The notes under the pieces were generated by a model. That model was not told the DNA's origin. It searched no databases and saw only the letters and a list, made by a program, of their open reading frames with translations. A DNA stretch of 34,160 nt, from positions 1 through 34,160 of the IMG/VR virus record IMGVR_UViG_3300042475_001136; one strand, 5' to 3'. Of the stretch, positions 27,501 to 34,160 are shown piece by piece; the first letter of the stretch is position 1, and each line of letters opens with the position of its first letter. The translations under genes and the position numbers were made by a program. Source of the stretch: a virus.

Positions 27501-28109
27501 ATGAACGCACAGGAAGCGATTTTAAAAATTAAGGCATTGTTTGAAGACAATGTTGCGCCTGTTGAGGAAGTTCAAGCTGAAGAAACTAAAGTTGAAGAAA
27601 CTAAGGTTGAAATGGCAGAATATTCTTTAATGGACGGTACTAAAGTTGAAATTTCAGCTTTGGAAATTGGTGGAACTGTACTTTTAGCTGATGGTACTCC
27701 TGCACCTGCTGGAGAGCATCAATTAATGGATGGTACACAGATTCAATTAGATGAGAATGGTATTATTGTTGAGATTTCTTCTGCTACAGAAGATGCAACA
27801 TCTGAGCCAGATACTGAAGTTGAAGCTACAAAAGAAGAAGATAAAAAAATGCAAGAAATGGCAGAACAATTTGAAGCAAAATTTGCTGAATTGGTAGAAG
27901 CTAAAATTGCAGCAGAAAAAAGAGTTGAAGAATTAGAGTCTAAAATAAAGCAAGGTTTTGCACAAGTAGCTGATTTAATAGAGGCACTTTCAAACACTCC
28001 TACAGTAGATCCAATTCAGAGACCAAATAGTTTTGCATCTTTCACAACTACTAAAGATATGAAAGAATCAAGATTAGAAAAATATAGAAACGCATTATTA
28101 AACAACTAA
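27501..28109 (+). CDS. Capsid scaffold protein
   Basis: 202 residues, very acidic. It has an internal beta repeat, YSLMDGTKVEISALEIGG and HQLMDGTQIQLDENGIIVEI, followed by a long coiled coil (EQFEAKFAELVEAKIAAEKR, VEELESKIKQG) and a disordered end with RPNSFASFTT. This is the arrangement of scaffolds between XkdF-type protease and capsid genes in Bacteroidota phages. A 15-bp tandem repeat (27579-27608) encodes EETKV twice. Cleavage by the protease encoded before it is expected. Confidence 0.82.
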   Translation: MNAQEAILKIKALFEDNVAPVEEVQAEETKVEETKVEMAEYSLMDGTKVEISALEIGGTVLLADGTPAPAGEHQLMDGTQIQLDENGIIVEISSATEDATSEPDTEVEATKEEDKKMQEMAEQFEAKFAELVEAKIAAEKRVEELESKIKQGFAQVADLIEALSNTPTVDPIQRPNSFASFTTTKDMKESRLEKYRNALLNN

Positions 28110-28121
28110 AATTCAATAACA

Positions 28122-29075
28122 ATGGCATTTAATGTATCAGCATTAGCTAACTATACAGAACAAAACGCAGCACTTTTAGTGACTTCATCTGTATTAGGAG
28201 CAAAAACAGCAGCTTTAATTAAAAGCGCTGGTAACGTGATGGTAGGAGTAAAATCTTCTGAGACTATCAACATTATGGACACAGACGCAATCTTCCAATC
28301 TGGTGGATCTTGTGGTTTCACTGCATCTGGTTCTACAACTTTCACTCAAAGAACAGTGACTGTTGGTAAAATTAAAGTAAACGAAGCTTTATGTCCTAAA
28401 GACTTAGAAGCAAAGTATTTACAAAAAGCATTACCTACAGGTTCTATGTATGATTCAATCCCTTTTGAGCAAGAATTTGCTGATAAAAAAGCTGCAACTA
28501 TTGCTGCTCAATTAGAAGTTGGTTTATGGCAAGGTGATACTGATTCAGTAAACGTTAACTTAAACAAGTTTGACGGTTTGATCAAATTGATTGGTGCTGC
28601 TTCTGGTGTTGTAGCTGCTAACGCTTCTACTTACATCTCTGGTGCTCCATTAAGCACAATTACTGCTGCTAATGTAATTTCTATCTTTGATGGTGTTTAC
28701 CAAGCAATCCCTGCTAAAGTTGTAGCTAAAGACGATATGACTATCTTCTGTGGTCAAGACGTTTTCAGAACTTATACTGTAGCTTTAAAGAACGCTAACA
28801 ACTTCCATTATTCAATTGATGTTAAAGCAGATTCTGAATTTGTTTTACCTGGTACAATGATCAAGGTTGTAGCATTAGAAGGTTTAAACGGTACAAATAA
28901 GATCTATGCTTTACGTTTAAGCAATATCTTCTTAGGTACAGATTTATTGAATGAAGAAGAGAAATTTGAGATCTTCTACGCTAAAGAAGCTGATCAAGTT
29001 CGTTTTGTATCTGAATTCAAAATGGGTGTAAACGTAGCATTCCCTGATGAGATCGTTAAGTTTATCTTAGCATAA
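28122..29075 (+). CDS. Major capsid protein, HK97 fold
   Basis: 317 residues. The succession of TINIMDTDAIFQSGGSCGFT, ITVxxx-type strand VTVGKIKVNEALCPKDLEAK, a spine helix (FADKKAATIAAQLEVGLWQG), GVYQAIPAKVVAKDDMTIFC and MIKVVALEGLNGT fits HK97-type capsid proteins of Bacteroidota phages. There is no N-terminal delta domain; a separate scaffold supplies it. The codons are richer in C-ending forms (TTC, AAC, ATC) than those of neighbours, as expected for the most abundant protein. A terminator follows. Confidence 0.9.
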   Translation: MAFNVSALANYTEQNAALLVTSSVLGAKTAALIKSAGNVMVGVKSSETINIMDTDAIFQSGGSCGFTASGSTTFTQRTVTVGKIKVNEALCPKDLEAKYLQKALPTGSMYDSIPFEQEFADKKAATIAAQLEVGLWQGDTDSVNVNLNKFDGLIKLIGAASGVVAANASTYISGAPLSTITAANVISIFDGVYQAIPAKVVAKDDMTIFCGQDVFRTYTVALKNANNFHYSIDVKADSEFVLPGTMIKVVALEGLNGTNKIYALRLSNIFLGTDLLNEEEKFEIFYAKEADQVRFVSEFKMGVNVAFPDEIVKFILA

Positions 29076-29081
29076 TTATAA

Positions 29082-29108
29082 GGGGGATTGAAATATATCC
29101 CCCATTTT
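29082..29108 (+). terminator. Intrinsic terminator after the capsid gene
   Basis: GGGGGAT (29082-29088) pairs with ATCCCCC (29097-29103), with an 8-nt loop, followed by ATTTT. On the minus strand it is preceded by AAAAT, so it works best on the + strand. Confidence 0.8.
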
Positions 29109-29131
29109 ATAAAATTTAAAAATTTAAAAAT

Positions 29132-29653
29132 ATGCCATGCGCACTTACACAAGGATATTCTTTAGACTGTCGCGATAGTTTAGGTGGAATAGTTGAGGTA
29201 TATTTTACTGAAGCAGCAAACGTAACAACAACAACTGAAGCAAGTGGTGTAATTACCGCTTTAACTAAAGCTGCTGGAAAACGTTTTTGGAAATATGCTT
29301 TGGTAAAAGACACATCAATGTTTAACCAAACTTTGAATGCATCCGTAGCAAACGGAACTGTATTCTATGCACAAGAGTTGCAGATTATCCTTAACAAATT
29401 ACAGACTAACACAAGAAATGAATTATTGTTGTTAGCACAAAATTCTTTGGTTGCAGTTGTAAAAGATAGCAACGGAATTTATTGGTATTTAGGAAAAACA
29501 CGTGGTATTGATATGACTGCAAATGCAGCTTCTACAGGTACTGCACAAGGTGACAGAAGTGGATTTACTTTAACTTTCACAGGTTCAGAACCTGCGTTAG
29601 CTCCAAGTGTAACTTCAGTTGTTGCTTTAGCTTTAGAGACTCCAGGTTCTTAG
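29132..29653 (+). CDS. Major tail tube protein
   Basis: 173 residues. CALTQGYSLDCRDSLGGIVE, EVYFTEAANVTTTTEASGVI, GKRFWKYALVKDTSMFNQTL, ASVANGTVFYAQELQIIL and STGTAQGDRSGFTLTFTGSE form a pattern I know from abundant tail proteins of Bacteroidota siphoviruses. It should assemble around the tape measure. Terminators on both sides suggest its own mRNA and strong expression. Codons are again C-richer than the average of the genome. Confidence 0.8.
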   Translation: MPCALTQGYSLDCRDSLGGIVEVYFTEAANVTTTTEASGVITALTKAAGKRFWKYALVKDTSMFNQTLNASVANGTVFYAQELQIILNKLQTNTRNELLLLAQNSLVAVVKDSNGIYWYLGKTRGIDMTANAASTGTAQGDRSGFTLTFTGSEPALAPSVTSVVALALETPGS

Positions 29654-29683
29654 TGATTTAGTTTTTCATAGATTTAAGGTTTG

Positions 29684-29715
29684 CCCCTGGTCATTAATTT
29701 GATCAGGGGTTTTTT
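29684..29715 (+). terminator. Intrinsic terminator after the tail tube gene
   Basis: CCCCTGGTCA (29684-29693) and TGATCAGGGG (29700-29709) form a 10-bp stem (one G-U) with a 6-nt loop, followed by six T (29710-29715). It shares CCCCTGG with the terminator at 20497. Confidence 0.9.
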
Positions 29716-29750
29716 ATTGTAAACAAATCAATGTTTTGCTATTTAGTTAT

Positions 29751-30125
29751 ATGATCAGATTAACTAAAGGTCAAACACAGAACATCATTTTAACATTAAC
29801 TGAAAAACAGTTATTGATTAATCCAAACTATCTTTTTGTTTTCACAAATAGAAGTGCAAATACAGAAGTAAAGTTTGTAAAATTAAATGCTACTGATGTT
29901 AGTATCTTTAAAGATCGATATAATGAGTTTAGTATAACTACTAACACAAATTTTGGATCTTCATTAAATGGTCAATATGTTTATGAAGTTTATGAGCAGA
30001 CAAGTACTACAAATCTTAATCCAGAAGGTTTAAATCTATTAGAAACTGGGATTATGGAATTAGTAGGTCAAGCTTTCTCTTATACTCAATATTCAACTGA
30101 TGACACATACAAAATTAGACAATAA
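29751..30125 (+). CDS. Conserved virion-block protein (124 aa)
   Basis: 124 residues from ATG 29751; an in-frame TTG at 29736 adds five residues, which is less likely. Beta-rich (MIRLTKGQTQNIILTLTEKQ, NYLFVFTNRSANTEVKFV, YEVYEQTSTTNLNPEGLNLL). This pattern is common in Bacteroidota phages near head and tail genes, role unknown. Its start context CTATTTAGTTATATGA resembles that of the gene at 20567, which also follows a terminator. It overlaps the portal gene by one base. Confidence 0.72.
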   Translation: MIRLTKGQTQNIILTLTEKQLLINPNYLFVFTNRSANTEVKFVKLNATDVSIFKDRYNEFSITTNTNFGSSLNGQYVYEVYEQTSTTNLNPEGLNLLETGIMELVGQAFSYTQYSTDDTYKIRQ

Positions 30126-31936
30126 TGGATTTTAAACCAATGGATTTACGCGTATTAACATTTGCAGAAGCACGCCAACCAGACTTTAAAGAAAAGAAAG
30201 GTGAAGGTTATATCTTATATGGAGATCGTAATGATTACCCAACTTATTTGGTTGAATTATTTAATAAGTCAGCTAAACATAATGCAATTGTAAAAAGTAA
30301 AGTTCACTATATTACTGCAAATGGATGGAGAGGAAATGATCAATCAGATACTTTTATTCAGAAAGTAAATAGAATGGAAAGTCTTAATGATCTAACAAGA
30401 AAAGTATCATTAGACACAGAATTATTTGGTGGATATTATTTAGAAATTATTTGGTCAAAAACTGGTCAATTAAGTGAGATTTGGCATACAGATTATACTT
30501 GCATAAGAACAAATAAAGACAATACACAATTTTGGCATAAAGAAGATTGGAAAGACAATAAAGAAAAGCCTAAAGTATATCCAGCTTTTAATCCTAACAA
30601 TCCAACAGGTTCTCAAATATTATATGTAAAAGAATACCGCCCAAATATGGGTATTTATTCTTTACCAGGTTATTTTGGTGCATTAAATTATATTGAATCA
30701 GACATTGAAATTTCTAAACATGTTTTAGGTAACGCACAAACAGGGTTTTCTGCAAGTAAACTTATAACTTTACCAAATGGCGAGCCTTCAGATGATGAAA
30801 AAAGAAATATTGAGCAAAGATTTAGCAAAAGATTTAGTGGATCAGATGGTAAGAAATTTATCTTAGCATTTGTTAATGACAGTCAAAGAAAACCAATTAT
30901 TGATGATTTAGGCGCGTCAGATATAACTAAAGAAGATTTTGGAAGGGTAGATTCACTTATTCAAACAAACATGTTTAGTGGTCACCAGATTACGACTCCG
31001 TCTATTTTTGGTATTGCTGAGGCAGGTAAGTTAGGATCAAGATCTGAAATGCGTGATGGATATGAGATTTTTAAAAATACTTATGTTAACAGTAAGCAAA
31101 TGCACCTTGAAAGTGTATTTAATATGTTAGCTAAATACAGAGGAATTGTAGATCCTGAATTAAATATCATTCCTACTGAGCCAATTGGATTTGAATTTAC
31201 AGAAAACTTGTTAAAAGAAATAGCGCCTAAAGAATGGTTGCTTGAAAAAGCTGGTATTGATATGAGTAAATATCAAGCACCTGAAGAACCTGTAGCTGTT
31301 GTACAATCTATGCAATTTAGCGAAGATTATACTGTTTTTAATCAATTTGGAGAAGCAAAAGAAAGTTTTAAAGTTTGGAAACAAAAAACAAGATTTTCTG
31401 ATGATACAGATTTTCAAATGTTTGCAGATGTAAGTCAATTACAGTCAAATGTTTTAGATCTAATTTCTAAAGACAAAAGAATAACCGTTGATGTTATTGC
31501 TGAGGTTTTAAAATCAAATCCAGATACAATTGCTAACGTAATTAGTGATTTAGTTGATTTAGGATATTTAGAAGTTAAAGAGTACACAATAGGAGAAGGA
31601 ATAGATCAAAATGTTATTGCTGAACATATATTGACTGCGCCTTTAAATGAAATTGTTGCTCAAATAAAACCAACAACAAAAGAATTATTAATAAGATACT
31701 CATATGAGTGGAAAGCAGGATTTAATAATACAGATAAAAAGACAAGTCGTCCATTTTGTGTTGCTTTATTAGAGGCTGGTAAAATGTATTCGAGATCTGA
31801 AATAGAGCAAATAAGCGCAAGACTTGGTTATTCAGTTTGGGATCGTGGTGGTGGTTGGTATACAGTACCTGGAACTAATGAGCATGAACCAAGTTGTAGA
31901 CATCAATGGGTATCTAACATCGTAACAAGAAAATAA
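30125..31936 (+). CDS. Portal protein with extra C-terminal domains
   Basis: 603 residues. Residues 1-370 look like a portal: GYILYGDRNDYPTYLVELFN, NAIVKSKVHYITANGW, then LGNAQTGFSASKLITL, FSGHQITTPSIFGIAEAGKL and EIFKNTYVNSKQMHLESVFN. Residues about 430-480 form a winged-helix-like segment (ITVDVIAEVLKSNPDTIANV). The last 65 residues (SRPFCVALLEAGKMYSRSEI, EHEPSCRHQWVSNIV) carry the FC...CRHxW pattern seen at the end of Mu gpF-like head proteins. The fusion suggests portal and head-morphogenesis functions in one chain. It overlaps the upstream gene by one base. Confidence 0.82.
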   Translation: MDFKPMDLRVLTFAEARQPDFKEKKGEGYILYGDRNDYPTYLVELFNKSAKHNAIVKSKVHYITANGWRGNDQSDTFIQKVNRMESLNDLTRKVSLDTELFGGYYLEIIWSKTGQLSEIWHTDYTCIRTNKDNTQFWHKEDWKDNKEKPKVYPAFNPNNPTGSQILYVKEYRPNMGIYSLPGYFGALNYIESDIEISKHVLGNAQTGFSASKLITLPNGEPSDDEKRNIEQRFSKRFSGSDGKKFILAFVNDSQRKPIIDDLGASDITKEDFGRVDSLIQTNMFSGHQITTPSIFGIAEAGKLGSRSEMRDGYEIFKNTYVNSKQMHLESVFNMLAKYRGIVDPELNIIPTEPIGFEFTENLLKEIAPKEWLLEKAGIDMSKYQAPEEPVAVVQSMQFSEDYTVFNQFGEAKESFKVWKQKTRFSDDTDFQMFADVSQLQSNVLDLISKDKRITVDVIAEVLKSNPDTIANVISDLVDLGYLEVKEYTIGEGIDQNVIAEHILTAPLNEIVAQIKPTTKELLIRYSYEWKAGFNNTDKKTSRPFCVALLEAGKMYSRSEIEQISARLGYSVWDRGGGWYTVPGTNEHEPSCRHQWVSNIVTRK

Positions 31937-31937
31937 A

Positions 31938-32534
31938 ATGAGTAAAAACACACTATTCATATCTGTACAGAATATAAAAGACAGAACAGGTTTACACGCT
32001 AACGTTGATGAAAAATTAGTTTTGCCTGAGATCAAGACTGCTCAAGATATGTATATCTTACCAGCATTAGGATCTGCTTTGTATGATGAATTACAAACCG
32101 CAGTTGAAGCAAATAGTTATACAGCATTGCAAAATACTTTATTAAATGATTACATTGCTGATTGTTTGATCTATTATGTTTTATCTGAATTACCAAGTGG
32201 ATTAAGTTTTCAATTTTACAATAAAGGTTTAATAAGAAAAACAGGAGAAAATCAAGAATCTCCATCTATGCAAGATATGATTGATGTTGCAAATAGATAC
32301 AAAGCAAGAGCAGAGTTTTATAAGCAAAGACTTATTAAATATTTAAAACAAAATAATGCTTTATATCCTAACTATTTAAACTTTGGATCAGGTATTGATT
32401 CGATCAAACCTGACAACGAAGGTTATACAGTTTCAATGTGGTTAGGTGATAATGGTTGTTGCGGTGATGGTTGGGATGGTGAAAGTAGAAAAACATTTGA
32501 AGAACGTTATCAAGGTAATATAGGATGCTGCTAA
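31938..32534 (+). CDS. Head-tail connector (DUF6712-like)
   Basis: 198 residues. VQNIKDRTGLHANVDEKLVL, ALGSALYDELQTAVEANS and DYIADCLIYYVLSELPSGLS are typical of helical connector proteins after portal genes in Bacteroidota phages (DUF6712, from memory). The C-terminal Cys/Gly-rich tail (GDNGCCGDGWDGESRKTFEE, NIGCC) is unusual and might bind metal or form disulphides. It probably docks on the portal ring. Confidence 0.77.
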   Translation: MSKNTLFISVQNIKDRTGLHANVDEKLVLPEIKTAQDMYILPALGSALYDELQTAVEANSYTALQNTLLNDYIADCLIYYVLSELPSGLSFQFYNKGLIRKTGENQESPSMQDMIDVANRYKARAEFYKQRLIKYLKQNNALYPNYLNFGSGIDSIKPDNEGYTVSMWLGDNGCCGDGWDGESRKTFEERYQGNIGCC

Positions 32535-32535
32535 T

Positions 32536-32664
32536 ATGAGCAAACAAGTAACAATAAAAAATCAAACTAAACTTAAGGTTTATTTAGAAAAAGCAAAAAA
32601 TAATGACGCTAAACCAAATAGTAGACGAATTAAAGAAGATAGCAAACGCCCACGAACAAATTAA
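32536..32664 (+). CDS. Small basic protein (42 aa)
   Basis: ATG 32536 to TAA 32664, one base after the connector stop; it overlaps the next gene by 62 bp in another frame. 42 residues, very basic (KQVTIKNQTKLKVYLEKAKN, RRIKEDSKRPRTN). Similar short basic proteins occur beside connector genes in related phages, as far as I recall. Coding is likely but not certain because of the overlap. Confidence 0.5.
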   Translation: MSKQVTIKNQTKLKVYLEKAKNNDAKPNSRRIKEDSKRPRTN

Positions 32665-33052
32665 TTTTGTTTATTTTGGTGATGTTTGGGAACGTTTAAG
32701 TAATGGAGAAGTTACTTATCCTGCTATGTTTTACACTTTGACTGGTGCAAATTTTGGAGAAAAAGAGATTGCTTATTCTTTTAGTTTATATTTTATGGAT
32801 CGTATGCTTATGGAAGAGAATAATGAAACAGAAGTTTTGTCAGATATGACACAAGTTGGTGGAGATATTGTGGCTCAATTAAGATACCCAGAAGATTATG
32901 GATTAGTAACATGGACATTAAGTAGAAATTTACCTGTCACATTTTACACAGAAAGTGATCCAGATCTATTAGCAGGAGTAAAATTAGATGCTGTTTTGAC
33001 AGTACCATTTATTAACAACAGGTGCCAAGTGCCTTCAAATTATAATTACTAA
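32603..33052 (+). CDS. Tail terminator-like protein
   Basis: 149 residues. VDELKKIANAHEQINFVYFG, VTYPAMFYTLTGANFGEKEI, SFSLYFMDRMLMEENNETEV and LSDMTQVGGDIVAQLRYP fit the alpha-beta fold of tail terminator or completion proteins, which cap the tail tube and join it to the head. Position after portal and connector supports this. The TAA overlaps the fibre start (TAATG at 33050-33054). Confidence 0.72.
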   Translation: MTLNQIVDELKKIANAHEQINFVYFGDVWERLSNGEVTYPAMFYTLTGANFGEKEIAYSFSLYFMDRMLMEENNETEVLSDMTQVGGDIVAQLRYPEDYGLVTWTLSRNLPVTFYTESDPDLLAGVKLDAVLTVPFINNRCQVPSNYNY

Positions 33053-34160
33053 TGGAGAGTAAAAAAATAAATCAGTTAGCGACTGAACTTTCGCCGGTAT
33101 TATCAGATCTAACAATTATTGGAGATCCAGCAACAGGTATAAGTAAAAAAATTACGCTTTCACAAATGGCGTCTTTGTTTACAGGTACTGTTGAAGAATA
33201 TCCAAACCTTGCTTCATTTCCTTTGGTTGGTACGGCTGACACTATTTATATTGCTTTAGATACAAACGTTTTATACCGTTGGAATACAGGGACAAACGCA
33301 TACGTTGAATTGTCGCCGAACATTATTAATTCATTGGTATTTAACGACGCAAATGGATTTGACGGAACGATTGCTTTGGTTGGTTCAGTTGCAACCCTTA
33401 CAATCACGACTGCTTTAACAACAGGTTCAGTTGGTTTTATTGGCGCTTCAGGTGTATTATTACAAGACAACGCAAACTTCTTTTGGGACGATACGAATAA
33501 CAGATTGGGTTTAGGTACAAATGCGCCAACAACTGCAATTGACGTTTTTGGTTCAGGTATTATCGGACGTTTAAACGGAACTTCAACAAACAATGCTTTT
33601 TTAGGTTTTTCAAGTGCAGGTTCAAATAAATGGTCAATTGGCAATGTTCAGTCTGACCATAGATTTAGGATTTATAACGACGCAACAACAAGCGAATTAG
33701 TTTCAGTTTTGCAAACAGGGGAATTTGGAATTGGTATTGCAAACCCAACAACAAAACTTCATATTGACGGCGGTGCAAGTGCATTAATTGCAAATTTAGA
33801 CGCAAATGTTTCTGTTGCAAAAAGTTTAAGTTTTCGTTCGGACAATAGCAACAGAATAAATTTAGAAGTTTCAGGGACAGAATCAGGTTCAAATGCAGGT
33901 GCAAACTTTTTTTTACGTGCTTATTCAGACGCAGGCGCTTTATTAAATACGCCTTTGACGATTACACGCGCGACAGGTGCGGCAACTTTTATTAGTTCAA
34001 TTACTGCAAATGGTGGTTTAATATTTGATACACCACAAAATGTTTCAGTTTCAGGTTCAATTGGATTTAATAGTACAGAAGGATTATTTATATATGGGAA
34101 GGCGGGTAGTTCTTATGATTTTAAGATTTATAATGGAAGTGGTAATGCTATATTACAAGT
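33052..34160 (+). CDS. Tail fibre, N-terminal part (continues at base 1 of the circle)
   Basis: ATG 33052 opens a frame that runs to the end of the window and continues at base 128 (equal to 34161 of the circle) up to TAA 1583; full length 854 residues. The N-terminus (MESKKINQLATELSPVLSDL, TIIGDPATGISKKITLSQMA) is typical of fibres that attach to the baseplate. Beta repeats follow, with motifs NNRLGLGTNAPTTAIDVFG, GEFGIGIANPTTKLHIDGG. From about 33128 the sequence has no GATC and uses more GAC, ACG and GCG codons than the head genes, hinting that the fibre shaft has a different origin. Confidence 0.92.
   Translation, partial: MESKKINQLATELSPVLSDLTIIGDPATGISKKITLSQMASLFTGTVEEYPNLASFPLVGTADTIYIALDTNVLYRWNTGTNAYVELSPNIINSLVFNDANGFDGTIALVGSVATLTITTALTTGSVGFIGASGVLLQDNANFFWDDTNNRLGLGTNAPTTAIDVFGSGIIGRLNGTSTNNAFLGFSSAGSNKWSIGNVQSDHRFRIYNDATTSELVSVLQTGEFGIGIANPTTKLHIDGGASALIANLDANVSVAKSLSFRSDNSNRINLEVSGTESGSNAGANFFLRAYSDAGALLNTPLTITRATGAATFISSITANGGLIFDTPQNVSVSGSIGFNSTEGLFIYGKAGSSYDFKIYNGSGNAILQ
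34034..34160. repeat. 127-bp terminal overlap (right copy)
   Basis: Identical to bases 1-127; see the left copy. Removing one copy gives a circle of 34,033 bp. Confidence 0.95.

Overview
The window is one complete circular phage genome. The last 127 bases (34034-34160) repeat bases 1-127 exactly, so the contig closes on itself at about 34,033 bp. The reading frame of the tail-fibre gene runs unbroken across that join. Everything points to a siphovirus of a Bacteroidota host, probably a flavobacterium. The DNA is very AT-rich, genes show no Shine-Dalgarno-type sites, some spacers carry TAnnTTTG promoter elements, and many proteins (XkdF-like protease, scaffold, capsid, tail tube, connector) resemble families common in Bacteroidota phages. 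All genes lie on the + strand and most neighbours touch or overlap. I saw no integrase, CI-like repressor, tRNA or CRISPR, so a lytic life style is likely but not proven.

Layout: 33052 through the join to 1583 is one 854-aa tail fibre with an S74 self-cleaving chaperone. 1594-4539 is a lysis block: several small membrane or secreted proteins with overlapping genes that look like spanins and holin, and an M15 endolysin. 4539-5925 holds a DnaQ-like exonuclease, a MazG-like protein and a GNAT enzyme. A promoter-like spacer then opens the replication and recombination block (6010-11033): ERF annealing protein, a small protein with an SSB-type tail, an orphan DnaA domain IV protein, a structured RNA leader, a primosome-type protein, a VRR-NUC nuclease and a sigma-like factor. 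11030-13720 has small proteins and a LpxA-like acyltransferase with two glycosyltransferases. 13707-16044 is packaging (HNH, TerS, TerL).

After a second regulated spacer, 16161-18911 is a nucleotide block: DUF6378-like protein, methyltransferase, MazG, dCMP deaminase and a thymidylate-synthase-fold enzyme. The last has Asp where thymidylate synthase has its dUMP-selecting Asn, which points to dCMP as substrate. Two small genes with twin hairpin leaders follow (18912-19634).

19700-33052 is the virion block, tail before head: tail chaperones joined by a -1 frameshift at nine T, tail completion, two large tail proteins, tape measure, prohead protease, scaffold, major capsid, tail tube, portal and connectors.

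The observations I rate highest are the pair of hairpins with perfectly complementary 7-nt loops at 8585-8668, the Asn-to-Asp change in the thymidylate-synthase-like enzyme, the twin hairpin leaders, and a stretch of about 3.6 kb without a single GATC over the fibre and part of the lysis block, while GATC is frequent elsewhere. Functions are assigned by reading motifs by eye; no database search was possible.
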